Assembly: GCF_900156785.1 (NCBI RefSeq)
Contig: NZ_FTOP01000007.1
Span: 154,917-218,916 of the forward strand
DNA from: Belliella pelovolcani
Lineage (GTDB): Bacteria; Bacteroidota; Bacteroidia; Cytophagales; Cyclobacteriaceae
Reading direction: 5' to 3'
Length of the DNA: 64,000 bases
The position numbers and the translations under genes are program-made. Shown piece by piece: positions 43,065-53,803 of the stretch. Below the pieces are notes generated by a model. The model saw only the letters and a program-made list of their open reading frames with translations. It ran no database searches and was not told the origin of the DNA. Position 1 is the stretch's first letter, and each line of letters opens with the position of its first letter.

Positions 43065-46000
43065 ATGGAGAAAATTTACAGGATAGCACATATTTTTCTA
43101 TTACTAATGTCTCTTGCTACTCTTTTTAATAAAAGTTTAGCTCAATCTCTTATACAAGACATTTACTCAATAAGAGAATGTGAAAAAACGGCTGAATATA
43201 GAGTAAGAGGAGGCGTTCCCCCTTACACTTACGTTTGGACTTTTGAAGGTAATGAAGTTCAGGTAGATGCGAATTTAGATCCAACTCAGACAAGTATACT
43301 AACACAGGCACAGAGCGGTACATATACTGTAACAGTTACTGATTCAGATAACAATTCTAGGTCTGCCACATTTGTATTTAGTGAATCTTCAAACTTCATC
43401 CTAGACATAGAAATATTAGAAGATCAAGAATGTGAAGGAACTACTTTTGGACGGATAATAGGAAATATAGAAAATGGGATTGCACCCTTTAGCATTAATA
43501 TATTCAATGACCAAAATGTCTTAGTAAATAGTGTCAACTTACCAGGAAGGACTATCAACCTCACAGGATATCCTGCTGGTACCTATCTGATTGAAGTTAT
43601 AGATGCCAATGGTTGTATTGAACTTACTGAAGTAGAATTAGAGGAAATAGAGCCTATCGAATTTGAAGAAGGAGCTAATTTGGGAGCATTTCCAGTGACC
43701 TGTGAAGACAATGGCAGCATTGCTTTCAATGTTTTGGACGCAGCAGGAGAAGTAAGATTTAGGATCAGAAGAGCTTCTGGTGGCTATGTCAACCCATGGA
43801 CTGTGGCGCCAGGAGGCCAAGTAAGGTATGATGGGCTTCCAGTGGGAGATTATATCTTAGAGATCTCTGATGACTTTAGATTTGAAGACTGTCCAGAAGA
43901 ATTACCATTTTCAATTGTCGACGAGGTACTTTTAGTATTCGATGCTTCTCCAACTGCAATCACATGTTTTGGAGAGAATGATGGGAGCATTCTTTTTCAA
44001 GTGAGCAGAAACTTTACGGATTTTTCTCCTCTACCCAATGAGGTGTTTGTAACTATCACAAACAGTGCAAATACGGTAATTTACGACAATATTAGCGTTT
44101 CGATTGGTGCAACTGATGGGGATTATTTATTTGAAAACCTCCAGGCAGGCACCTACACCATCACTACTCGACATGGTGGAATAGACTATCCCGAGTGTAT
44201 ACAGTCATTTACTGTTACTATTGATGGACCTGACTCTCCAATTTCAGCAAACATTACCAAATCAGACATTGCTTGTTTTGGGGTGAATAGTGGTAGTGCA
44301 ACAGCAATGCCTTCTGGCGGATGGGGAGATTACACCTTTCTTTGGAGCAATGGAGCGACCACATCTCAGATTAATAATCTAGCTCCAGGCGAATATTGGG
44401 TGGATATTACGGATGAGGGTGGGTGTACCATCCGTAGAGAAGTCGAAATCATAGGCCCACCTGCCGAAATCACGGCCGATGTAAATGTACTGCAAAACCT
44501 CACCTGTGCAGGATCCAATGATGGTATTGCTGAAATCAGCAATATCCAAGGTGGCTACGGAGGCTACACTATTCAATGGGGAGTTGGGAATCAATCATCT
44601 GCTACTGCCGTGGACCTTCCAGCTGGATCCATTTCGGTGACGGTTACTGATTCAGGGGGATGTTCGAGGACATTCAATGTAGTCATCACTGCTCCTCCTG
44701 CACCTAATTTGATCATTGATGAAAACAATGTGACTTGCTTTGGTGGAGATGATGGCAGTGTGAGGATACAAGTAAGTGGATCAGATAGCTATACTGTCTC
44801 CGTCGCTGGTCAGACTCAGGTTGGTAATGATGTTACCTTCAATGGTCTTCAAGCTGGTAACTATGTGGCTACTATCAGCTATGGGGTCAATTGTAATATC
44901 TCACGCAACATCACCATTGGCTCACCTAGCAGAGTCATCATCAATAGAAGCAATGTCCAACTGAACAACATTTCTTGTTTTGGACAAGAGGATGGGTCCA
45001 TATTAGGATTAACTGCGTCTGGTGGTACAGGTTTGTTAAGCGTGCAATGGCAAGAGAAGATTTCAGACACATATCAAGACATCACTGGAGCAAATTCACT
45101 AAACCTGACAGATCTAGGTATAGGAGAATACAAGATCATTGTAACAGATGAAAATGGTTGCTTTGATGAGTACGAGTATGCCATTACAGAGCCTAATCCT
45201 CTCAATGTATCCTCTCCTACCACTACTCCGGTAACATGCTTCAATGGTACTAATGGTAGCGTCTCTTTTACCGTTTCTGGAGGGCGCACTCCATACGCTT
45301 ATTCATTGAATGGTGGAGCATTCACATTGACTAGCAACGGCAATATAACTATCCCAAATCTTCCAGCAGGCACAGGAAATACCATAGAAGTAAGAGATGA
45401 TAGTGGCTGTACCGTAGATAACTTTACTTTTGATATCAATACGACACCTCCTATTCAGCTTGATTTTGTTGCTTCATATCAAGAAACATGTTTTGGGCAA
45501 CAAAATGGTTCTATTGAAATCAATATTGGTGGTGGATCAGGAAATCTTAAAGTAGAATGGTATAGAGCAGGAGATTTTTCTACAGTCATTTCTACTAACC
45601 AAAACCTCTCTAATGTAGGTCCAGGCGACTATACTGTCAGAGTAATAGATTTGCTAGATGAATTCTGTTATGCACAGCAAACTTTCTCTATTGCCCCAAC
45701 CCCTGATATTAATCTTGCCCTTGATGGTAACCCTACAAATATCCTTTGTTTTGGCGAAGAAACTGGCGCCATCAATATCAATGCATCAGGAGGTACGGGT
45801 ACATTGACTTACAGTTGGACTGGACCAAATGGGTTCACATCCAATCAGCAAAACATCAGTGACATTGGCGCTGGATTGTATAGATTAAGGGTAACAGATA
45901 GCAATGGATGCTTCAAGGAATTGGTAGACATCCTTGTCGAGCAACCAGATACAGGTATTCAGATTTCTACGTTGAACTCTACTGCTCCATCCTGTCCAGA

Positions 46001-49000
46001 CTCAGATGATGGCGCTATCCAAATGCAGGTATTTGGTGGTGCACCTGCTTACAATATTTCTTGGCAAAGACTCAATTCATCAGGTGATTTTGAAGGATTT
46101 CCTGGTACAGGACTTTCCTTGACAGGTATCCCAGCAGGCACTTACAAAATGCTGGTATCAGATGCCAATGGCTGTTCAGCAGAAAGAGAGATTGATCTTG
46201 TGGGACCTGATGAATTGATCATCAATGTCACTGGCATAGATGATGTATCATGTTTTGGAAGAAATGACGGACGTATCAATATTGCTGTTTCAGGAGGCAC
46301 CTTCCCCTATTCATACAATTGGGATCATGGTTTTATCAATCAAAATGCAACAAATCTGAGTGCTGGCTTTTATGCTGTAACTGTCACAGATGCGAGAGGC
46401 TGCGTGATAAGACTAGAAAATATTGAGGTGGCACAACCTGCCCCAATCGAGATCAATTTGATCGAAACGCAAAGCCCTACTTGTGAATTTGATGATGGCC
46501 GAATTGAAGTAGAATTCATCGGAGGAGATGCCAGTTTTAGTAGTACATGGTATAGACTTCCAGAGAATGACGTTGTGGCCACCAACACGACAGTTTTAAA
46601 TAATATAACCCCTGGTGTCTACAGGGTAGAATATGGCAATGGAAGTGTATGTACGGCTAGCAGAATCATCACCTTATCTGGTCCTGCTAGCCCACTTCAG
46701 CTCAATATCAGCGCACAAGACCCTACCTGTGACAATGACAACGGAATCATTGCCATATCTGCCTCAGGAGGTAGTCCCGGCTATGAATTTTTCATAGAAG
46801 TAGAAGGTGATCAGACACCGTTGACGAGTAATATCATCGCTAACCTAGCCGCAGGCAACTACCTAGTAACCGTGAGAGATAGCCAAGGCTGTGAGGTCAC
46901 TCGTGCTGTCGATATCCAAAATCCTAACCAACCGATCTATGACATCGAGAAAATCCAAGATGTAAGTTGTTTTGGTGGCAATGATGGTGTTATTCATTTC
47001 GAAACTTTTGGAGACTTTACAGGAATCACATTCCAGTGGTTCAAAAGAGAATTTACAGGAGTTTTGAATCCTATCACCGAAGCTCAATTGGACGACCTGC
47101 AAGCTGGAACCTACTTTGTCCGCTTTACTTATGACAATGCCTGTACAATCGATTCTGAAGACATCATCATTGCTGAGCCCGCGGAAATAGTAATCACTAC
47201 CCAAGTTGAACAGTTGGTTTGTTTTGATGATTTGGGTAGGATCACTATTCAAGTCAATGGAGGAAGCGCAGGAAAAACGCTCACGCTATCAGGACCTAAC
47301 AGTTACACCAACACTGTAAACGATATCATAACAGGAAGTTATGATTTTGAAAATCTAGTTCCTGGAGTATACACTTGGACACTGGAAGATGTGGGTTGCG
47401 GCACACAAAGTGGAACACTAGAGATTTCACCTATTCAACGCCCTGAGTTTGATTTGTCGCAGGTAAACATCCTTTGTTTTGGTGATCATACGGGATCCAT
47501 TATGGTACAAGATATTATCCTTGAAACCAACAGAACTTACAACGTATTCTTGAATGGTATCAACAGGGGGGTTCAAACTAACTTTAGCAATCTCCCTGCT
47601 GGAAACTACAGCATCCAATTGGTGGACAGTCAAGGCTGTGAATCTAGCATACAAACCATAGAAATCACCCAACCTGATAGACCTTTAGAGATCCTTAACC
47701 TCCTTATTGAAAATACTACCTGCTTTGAAGGGAATGACGGTAAAGTTTCCTTCGAAATCCTCGGCGGGACAGCTCCATATTCCTTTAGTTTGAGTGGAAA
47801 TAATGGTTACAGTGTCTCTGCCGGTGAAGTCGACCCGCTATCAGAGATCACTTTTGATGATCTGAGAGCTGGTAGCTATACTATTGAAGTATTAGATGAA
47901 AACGGTAACTGTCAGGCAATCGCCACCTTCCAAATAACGGAGCCTGCCGACCTAATTTTTGACATTGAGGTTGGTCAGATTGCCTGCCCAGGAGGGACTA
48001 CCTTTATCCGATTATTCCTCTCTGGAGGCACTACCCCATACAGTTATACTTGGGAAAAATTAGATACAGACACCGGAAACTGGGAGTTGCTAACTGAAAC
48101 CAGCAATCAGCTTCAGGGGATCGCTGCTGGGAGCTATCGCTACAGTGCTACTGATGCGAATAATTGTGAAGTATTCTCTGAAATTGTGGAGATCCCTGAT
48201 GGTTTAGCAGTTGCTATAGATTTCACAGCAGATGATATCTTATGTTTTGGTGGTAACACGCTAGTGAATCTCAGCGCAAGCCGTCCAGGCTCGAGCAATT
48301 TCACATTCTTTGTCAATGGCAACCAAATCTTTGGAAATACTTTCCCAGCTATCGCTGGAGCTTACCAAGTCTATGCACTAGACAATATCAATGGATGTAT
48401 TTCTGAAGAAATCACCATCAGCATCAATCAGCCTGATGCTCCACTGAATTATGCTGGCTTTACAAGCACTCAACTTTCTTGCTTCGAGTCTAATGATGGA
48501 GAAATATCATTCTCACTTGCAGGTGGGACAGCACCCTATACCATCACATTCCTAGGCGCTACACAGATAGCGCAAGCAGACGAACTTATTACCTTCTCAG
48601 GATTGGAAGCAAACATTCCCTATGGATTCACGATAGAAGATAACAATGGCTGCTTGCTGACTATCCCTCCAGTGGTACTGACACAGCCATTCCCAATCCA
48701 AGTCAATAGTACTTTTACACCAATACAATGTTACGACGGCGATGGATCAATCACAGTTCAAGCAACAGGAGGTAGAGCACCTTTTAGCATCCTGTGGGAA
48801 TATGCAGCAAATGGAGTAGATTTCGTCGAGTTAGATCAGTTTGAGGATCAATTCAGGATCAATGGTTTGAAAGCTGGAACCTATACATATACCTTGTCGG
48901 ATAATGGCGGCTGCCCACCAGTTGTGGAAAGCATAGTACTCGAGCAGCCATCAGAGACAGTTTTAGACTTTACCTCCACGGAAGTGAGCTGCTATCAAGG

Positions 49001-52000
49001 TAATGATGGTACTATTAGCTTCTCCCCATCTGGTGGACCAGCTTCTAGCTATCAAATCTATTTCAATGGACAATTGATCAACGGCACAGAAGTGTCTGGC
49101 TTGAGTGCTGGTACTTATGAAGCATTTGCTGTGAGTGGAGGTTGTCCTTCCGAAGTTATTTCAATTACAATAAGTCAGCCTGAACAGGCTCTTGGAGCTA
49201 CCTTAACCTATCCTACAGCAGTCCTCTGTCACAACGACCTTATCAATATTCAATTGGATATTTTCGGAGGAAATGGTGAATATGAAGCTGCCTTTGATGG
49301 CACTTTTGTTCCTGTTGGAGCCAGCGGTAATATCATTTTTGAAGACTTACTTCCTGGCACCTATACCTTGGAAGTCCGTGATCAAAAAGGCTGTTATTGG
49401 TCTGAAATCATCACTATCACCAATCCTCTACCCATTGAAATCAATCAAGTTGAACTCGAAAATGTAAGTTGTCATGATGGAAGTGATGGAACCATAACGG
49501 TCAGTATAAAAGGAGGTACAGGAATCTATACCTATCAATGGCTTGATGCATCAGGAAATGTGGTAGGCAACAATGCAAGCGTATCAAACCTTAGTCCTGG
49601 AAATTATCAATTGATCGTCCAAGATGAAAACGGTTGTTTACTTTCAGAATATTTCGATATAGAGAATGTAGATCCAATTTTCATTACTATTGATAGTATC
49701 ACTTCTGTAAGTTGTCATAATGAGCAAAATGGTGGTTTTCTAATTGCTGCTACCGGTGGTAATGGCGGATACATCTTGTTTGTAGATGGTAATCAATACA
49801 ATTCTTTGGATATTTCAGGACTTGGTGCAGGCACTTACCAAGTCTATGCAATGGACAGCAAGGGTTGTGTATCCCCTACGATTGACGTGGAGATCACTGA
49901 ACCAGAGCCACTTGAATTAATACTTGACATCACACCCATCAGTTGTTTTGGTTCCAATGATGGTCAAGCTAGCGTCACTATCCAAGGTGGCACGGCTCCA
50001 TTTGACATCAGGTGGTCTGATGGAAGTACAGAAACGAATAGAACTGGCCTACTACCAGGCAACTATGAAGTCGTAGTCATTGATGCTAATGGCTGCTTGA
50101 TCAGAGAGCGTATCATGATTGAGCAACCAAGCCCATTAAATGCAACTAGTCAAATCAATCCTGTAAGTTGTTTTGGAGGTGTCGATGGTACAATCACCTT
50201 AAATATCAGTGGAGGAAGTGGTTCTAGTACGGTCATTTGGTATGATTCATTCAATAATGAAATCGCCCAAGGAAATGTACTTGACGGAGTAGCCGCCGGT
50301 GAATACAGTGCTGAAATTACCGACATTAGAGGTTGTACAATCAGTCGAACATTTATCATCCCAGGTCCTTTTGAGCCTTTGACTATAACTCCATTTATTT
50401 CTAATATCAGATGTGCTGGAGAGACTAATGGACGAATTGACTTGATTGTAACAGGAGGAACTGGCCCTTATACTTATCAGTGGTCCTCTGGAGAGAATAC
50501 TCGATCTATCACCAATAAAATAGCTGGTAATTATGAAGTGGAGGTAACAGATTCCAATGGCTGTGTTTTGATAGAAAGTATTGAAATCAGCAGCCCAGAA
50601 CCTATTCAAATCGTCGCAAGCGATTTGAATGATGTGTCCTGTAAGTTTGGAAATGATGGTAGCATCAATCTTAGCATCTCAGGAGGAACTGGCGATTACC
50701 AAATTCTTTGGTCAAATGGCGACCAAGGCAGAGAAATCAGCAACTTGAGAGCAGGTTTGTATACTGTTTTTGTATTTGACGAAAATACTTGCTTTGCGAG
50801 TGAGACTTTTGTTATCACAGAACCTGCGGAAGAATTGACGGTAATAGCCACGAGCAATACTGAACTTTGTAACCCAAGTGATGATACTGAGGTGATTTTA
50901 GATGTCAATGGAGGCACAGCACCATACACTTACCTCTGGTCCAATGGCTCCACTGCTTCATCGCTTCTAAATGTACCTGCTGGCATGTATTCAGTGCTGG
51001 TAACAGATTCCAATGGCTGTATCGTAGAAGCTGAGGTAGAAGTCAAAGATCCTACTCCTGGACTTCAGCTTTCTTTGGAAGGTACTACGGCAATCTGTGC
51101 ATCTGGCGGAAGAGCAGAAGTGACCGCCAATGTCACTGGAGGTGTCGCTCCTTATATATACAATTGGTCCACAGGTTCAAGCAGCCCAACACTCTCCAAT
51201 TTAGTTCCAGGCATATATACCCTTACAGTGACAGATGCCGCTGGATGTTCTATAGTAGAAGAAATAGAAATCTTCCCTCCTCTCAACTTGGCTGTAAGGC
51301 TAGACAATATTCAAGGAGTTTCTTGTTTTGGAGGCAGCGATGGATCAATAGCTATTTCTATTGCTGGCGGAATGGGACCATTCGAAATTGAATGGAGTCA
51401 TGGATTAATGAATCAAACAACTGCCACTGGTCTTAGAGCAGGTAATTATACGGTAACTGTCAGAGATGCGACAGGCTGTAATACTACTGCCACTTACAAT
51501 CTACGTGAACCTGAGCTGCTCACATTCTCTGAAACTGTCAATAATATTTCTTGCCATGGAGCAAATGATGGTAGCATCCAATTAGATATCAATGGTGGTA
51601 CAGCTCCATACTCTTATCAATGGTCGCATGGATTCAATGGTAGAAACCCTAGAAACCTTGCGCCAGGAATGTATACTGTAATCATTACAGACCGCAATGG
51701 ATGTAGTACTGGGGGAAGCTTTGGCATTTCTCAACCTGAACCATTGGAAATTGAAAGTGATCATTCTGAGGAATTACTTTGCTTTGGTGACGCACAAGGA
51801 TTCATCAATTTGAATATCAGTGGTGGAATTCAACCTTATAGGATCATTTGGTCAGATGATCCTGATTCAGAAAGCTTCAATAGATCAAATCTAACCGCAG
51901 GTTCCTATAAAGTGACTGTCATTGATGACAATAACTGTATCATTGAAAAATCTTTTGAAATCCGTCAACCAGAAAATCTAGAAGCAAGGCTCCTCCATCG

Positions 52001-52751
52001 TTTTGATGTAGACTGCGAAAATCAAGAACTTACCGGAATTGCTTGGCTAGAAATCGACGGTGGAGCAGGTCAATATGACATCTGGTGGTACAATGGGGAT
52101 GTCAATGATACCGAAACTAAATTCTACGAAAGCGGAGAAGTTTCTGCTATTGTAAGAGATGCTAATGGCTGTCAGGTAGAACTTTCTATCATGGTGGAAA
52201 TGCCATTAGTTTTTACATCATCAGACTTCGTCTACACCATACCATCCCTAGGTACAGCAGGAGAAATCTTGGTAAATGATGAAGTCATGTTCATCGATCG
52301 GACTTTAGGTAATGTCATCGCATGGGAATGGAATTTTGGTGATGGTAATAATAGCACTAACCAAAACCCAACTCACACTTATAGAAGACCCGGCACATAC
52401 ACTATTTCTCTAAAGACCTTTGATATCTATGGATGTATTTCAGAATCCACTTTAGAAATAGAAGTTTTAGCTTCTTATAGAATCATGATTCCAAATGCTT
52501 TCACACCTAATGGAGATGGTGTAAATGATACCTTCTTCCCAAAGATGAGAGGGATCGCCAACTACGAGTTTTACATTTTCAATAAATGGGGAGAATTGAT
52601 CTACTCTAATCTCGATAATAGAGATGAGGGCTGGGATGGTAAACTCAATGGAAAAATGAGTCCGAATGGCAACTATGTGTACAAACTAGTATTTACGGCT
52701 GAAGATGGTGAGACTGGTTCGCGTACAGGTGTATTTACTCTTGTCAATTGA
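43065..52751 (+). CDS. Giant SprB-repeat surface protein with PKD domain and T9SS type B sorting domain
   Basis: 3228 residues. An SPI signal ends at SLAQ. Residues about 27-3060 consist of some 37 SprB-type modules of about 80 residues (my count). Each opens with a Cys in a V(S/T)CFGGNDGSI-like strand, contains GG-x-PY-x-Y-x-W, and closes with L-x-AG-x-Y-x-V-x-V-x-D-x-x-GC. The paired Cys suggest one disulphide per module. A PKD domain (FGDGNNSTNQNPTHTYRRPGTY in spaced form) lies at about 3060-3136. The last 88 residues are a gliding-motility type C-terminal domain (NAFTPNGDGVND, FYIFNKWGELIY, GWDGKLNG), which directs T9SS export and anchoring. SprB-like proteins are mobile adhesins in gliding relatives; adhesion is therefore inferred. 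The gene is followed by a PorP/SprF partner. Confidence 0.93.
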   Translation: MEKIYRIAHIFLLLMSLATLFNKSLAQSLIQDIYSIRECEKTAEYRVRGGVPPYTYVWTFEGNEVQVDANLDPTQTSILTQAQSGTYTVTVTDSDNNSRSATFVFSESSNFILDIEILEDQECEGTTFGRIIGNIENGIAPFSINIFNDQNVLVNSVNLPGRTINLTGYPAGTYLIEVIDANGCIELTEVELEEIEPIEFEEGANLGAFPVTCEDNGSIAFNVLDAAGEVRFRIRRASGGYVNPWTVAPGGQVRYDGLPVGDYILEISDDFRFEDCPEELPFSIVDEVLLVFDASPTAITCFGENDGSILFQVSRNFTDFSPLPNEVFVTITNSANTVIYDNISVSIGATDGDYLFENLQAGTYTITTRHGGIDYPECIQSFTVTIDGPDSPISANITKSDIACFGVNSGSATAMPSGGWGDYTFLWSNGATTSQINNLAPGEYWVDITDEGGCTIRREVEIIGPPAEITADVNVLQNLTCAGSNDGIAEISNIQGGYGGYTIQWGVGNQSSATAVDLPAGSISVTVTDSGGCSRTFNVVITAPPAPNLIIDENNVTCFGGDDGSVRIQVSGSDSYTVSVAGQTQVGNDVTFNGLQAGNYVATISYGVNCNISRNITIGSPSRVIINRSNVQLNNISCFGQEDGSILGLTASGGTGLLSVQWQEKISDTYQDITGANSLNLTDLGIGEYKIIVTDENGCFDEYEYAITEPNPLNVSSPTTTPVTCFNGTNGSVSFTVSGGRTPYAYSLNGGAFTLTSNGNITIPNLPAGTGNTIEVRDDSGCTVDNFTFDINTTPPIQLDFVASYQETCFGQQNGSIEINIGGGSGNLKVEWYRAGDFSTVISTNQNLSNVGPGDYTVRVIDLLDEFCYAQQTFSIAPTPDINLALDGNPTNILCFGEETGAININASGGTGTLTYSWTGPNGFTSNQQNISDIGAGLYRLRVTDSNGCFKELVDILVEQPDTGIQISTLNSTAPSCPDSDDGAIQMQVFGGAPAYNISWQRLNSSGDFEGFPGTGLSLTGIPAGTYKMLVSDANGCSAEREIDLVGPDELIINVTGIDDVSCFGRNDGRINIAVSGGTFPYSYNWDHGFINQNATNLSAGFYAVTVTDARGCVIRLENIEVAQPAPIEINLIETQSPTCEFDDGRIEVEFIGGDASFSSTWYRLPENDVVATNTTVLNNITPGVYRVEYGNGSVCTASRIITLSGPASPLQLNISAQDPTCDNDNGIIAISASGGSPGYEFFIEVEGDQTPLTSNIIANLAAGNYLVTVRDSQGCEVTRAVDIQNPNQPIYDIEKIQDVSCFGGNDGVIHFETFGDFTGITFQWFKREFTGVLNPITEAQLDDLQAGTYFVRFTYDNACTIDSEDIIIAEPAEIVITTQVEQLVCFDDLGRITIQVNGGSAGKTLTLSGPNSYTNTVNDIITGSYDFENLVPGVYTWTLEDVGCGTQSGTLEISPIQRPEFDLSQVNILCFGDHTGSIMVQDIILETNRTYNVFLNGINRGVQTNFSNLPAGNYSIQLVDSQGCESSIQTIEITQPDRPLEILNLLIENTTCFEGNDGKVSFEILGGTAPYSFSLSGNNGYSVSAGEVDPLSEITFDDLRAGSYTIEVLDENGNCQAIATFQITEPADLIFDIEVGQIACPGGTTFIRLFLSGGTTPYSYTWEKLDTDTGNWELLTETSNQLQGIAAGSYRYSATDANNCEVFSEIVEIPDGLAVAIDFTADDILCFGGNTLVNLSASRPGSSNFTFFVNGNQIFGNTFPAIAGAYQVYALDNINGCISEEITISINQPDAPLNYAGFTSTQLSCFESNDGEISFSLAGGTAPYTITFLGATQIAQADELITFSGLEANIPYGFTIEDNNGCLLTIPPVVLTQPFPIQVNSTFTPIQCYDGDGSITVQATGGRAPFSILWEYAANGVDFVELDQFEDQFRINGLKAGTYTYTLSDNGGCPPVVESIVLEQPSETVLDFTSTEVSCYQGNDGTISFSPSGGPASSYQIYFNGQLINGTEVSGLSAGTYEAFAVSGGCPSEVISITISQPEQALGATLTYPTAVLCHNDLINIQLDIFGGNGEYEAAFDGTFVPVGASGNIIFEDLLPGTYTLEVRDQKGCYWSEIITITNPLPIEINQVELENVSCHDGSDGTITVSIKGGTGIYTYQWLDASGNVVGNNASVSNLSPGNYQLIVQDENGCLLSEYFDIENVDPIFITIDSITSVSCHNEQNGGFLIAATGGNGGYILFVDGNQYNSLDISGLGAGTYQVYAMDSKGCVSPTIDVEITEPEPLELILDITPISCFGSNDGQASVTIQGGTAPFDIRWSDGSTETNRTGLLPGNYEVVVIDANGCLIRERIMIEQPSPLNATSQINPVSCFGGVDGTITLNISGGSGSSTVIWYDSFNNEIAQGNVLDGVAAGEYSAEITDIRGCTISRTFIIPGPFEPLTITPFISNIRCAGETNGRIDLIVTGGTGPYTYQWSSGENTRSITNKIAGNYEVEVTDSNGCVLIESIEISSPEPIQIVASDLNDVSCKFGNDGSINLSISGGTGDYQILWSNGDQGREISNLRAGLYTVFVFDENTCFASETFVITEPAEELTVIATSNTELCNPSDDTEVILDVNGGTAPYTYLWSNGSTASSLLNVPAGMYSVLVTDSNGCIVEAEVEVKDPTPGLQLSLEGTTAICASGGRAEVTANVTGGVAPYIYNWSTGSSSPTLSNLVPGIYTLTVTDAAGCSIVEEIEIFPPLNLAVRLDNIQGVSCFGGSDGSIAISIAGGMGPFEIEWSHGLMNQTTATGLRAGNYTVTVRDATGCNTTATYNLREPELLTFSETVNNISCHGANDGSIQLDINGGTAPYSYQWSHGFNGRNPRNLAPGMYTVIITDRNGCSTGGSFGISQPEPLEIESDHSEELLCFGDAQGFINLNISGGIQPYRIIWSDDPDSESFNRSNLTAGSYKVTVIDDNNCIIEKSFEIRQPENLEARLLHRFDVDCENQELTGIAWLEIDGGAGQYDIWWYNGDVNDTETKFYESGEVSAIVRDANGCQVELSIMVEMPLVFTSSDFVYTIPSLGTAGEILVNDEVMFIDRTLGNVIAWEWNFGDGNNSTNQNPTHTYRRPGTYTISLKTFDIYGCISESTLEIEVLASYRIMIPNAFTPNGDGVNDTFFPKMRGIANYEFYIFNKWGELIYSNLDNRDEGWDGKLNGKMSPNGNYVYKLVFTAEDGETGSRTGVFTLVN

Positions 52752-52774
52752 TAAATTTTAAAAATCGTACAAGC

Positions 52775-53800
52775 ATGAAAAAAATTATACTTTTCCTATT
52801 TTTCATAACGCTGGCTATAGGTGTCAGTGGTCAAGATGTGCAGTACACCCAATTCTATGCTGCTCCAATGTATCTTAATCCAGCATTTACGGGAGCTTCT
52901 GAATTGACGAGGGTTGGTGCTAATTATAGGAATCAATGGCCAGGACTTGATCATTCCTTCAACTCCTATTCAGCATATATTGATCACTACATGTTTGATA
53001 TCAACTCTGGCATTGGATTGATTTTCAATGCCAATAGAGAAAGTAAAGCCAAACTGGCAAACAATGAAGTAGGCTTGACTTATTCCTATAGAATTAAGCT
53101 TGGTTTTGGTTCTTATTTAAGGGTTGGAGGCCAAGTGAGTTATGTATCTAGGGATGCCTATTTTGGTGATTTGGTATTTGGTAACCAGCTTGACATCAAT
53201 TCAGGAACTATTGGCAACAATAGTGGTGAGTTTCTCAGTGATGATTACAGACATGATTTCATGGATTACAATTTTGGTTTGTTATTCAACTCAGAGACAA
53301 TATGGTTTGGAGTTTCTGGACACCACCTTTCTCAACCCAACACTTCATTCATAGATGGCAATATCAGCAGACTTCCAGTGCGCCTTTCTGCTCATGGGGG
53401 CATCAAAATCGATCTTGGCGAAGGACTGATCAATAATTTTTACAGCAATACCCGTCAGGAAAGAGCAGCAATGTTTGCATTCAATTACAAGCATCAAGCT
53501 CCATTCAATCAATTAGACATTGGAACTCAGTTTTTTATTCAACCTTTGGTATTAGGAATTTGGTACAGAGGATTCCCAGTCAAGTATGCCCTGCCAAATA
53601 ATGAGTCCATAGCCGGATTAATAGGACTTACCTTAGAAAGCGGGCTTGATATAGGTTACAGCTATGATTTCACCTTGTCCAAAATGGGCAATTTGCAATC
53701 CGCTGGAGCTCATGAAATATCCATTCGGTATTCATTCCTCTTCGGAGATCCAAATCAAAGAAACAGAAGAAGTACGATTATCCCTTGTTTTAGATTCTAA
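52775..53800 (+). CDS. PorP/SprF-family type IX secretion outer-membrane protein
   Basis: 341 residues from ATG 52775, where a signal peptide begins (MKKIILFLFFITLAIGVSGQ). The frame extends to a TTG at 52748 that overlaps the upstream stop. The family signature DVQYTQFYAAPMYLNPAFTGA follows the signal, then a beta-barrel with RNQWPG and repeated amphipathic strands ending in RYSFLF. SprF-type proteins are needed for secretion or anchoring of their neighbouring type B CTD protein, so this is most likely the dedicated partner of the giant protein. Confidence 0.92.
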   Translation: MKKIILFLFFITLAIGVSGQDVQYTQFYAAPMYLNPAFTGASELTRVGANYRNQWPGLDHSFNSYSAYIDHYMFDINSGIGLIFNANRESKAKLANNEVGLTYSYRIKLGFGSYLRVGGQVSYVSRDAYFGDLVFGNQLDINSGTIGNNSGEFLSDDYRHDFMDYNFGLLFNSETIWFGVSGHHLSQPNTSFIDGNISRLPVRLSAHGGIKIDLGEGLINNFYSNTRQERAAMFAFNYKHQAPFNQLDIGTQFFIQPLVLGIWYRGFPVKYALPNNESIAGLIGLTLESGLDIGYSYDFTLSKMGNLQSAGAHEISIRYSFLFGDPNQRNRRSTIIPCFRF

Positions 53801-53803
53801 AAT

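Noticed and set aside
43638..51764. Many antisense frames of 60-130 codons inside the giant gene
   Set aside because: All are shadows of the repeat coding sequence, whose plus-strand reading is supported by signal peptide, modules and sorting domain.
43065..52751. Recently expanded tandem DNA repeat
   Set aside because: The protein modules are regular but the nucleotide sequences of adjacent modules differ widely, so there is no evidence of recent amplification.
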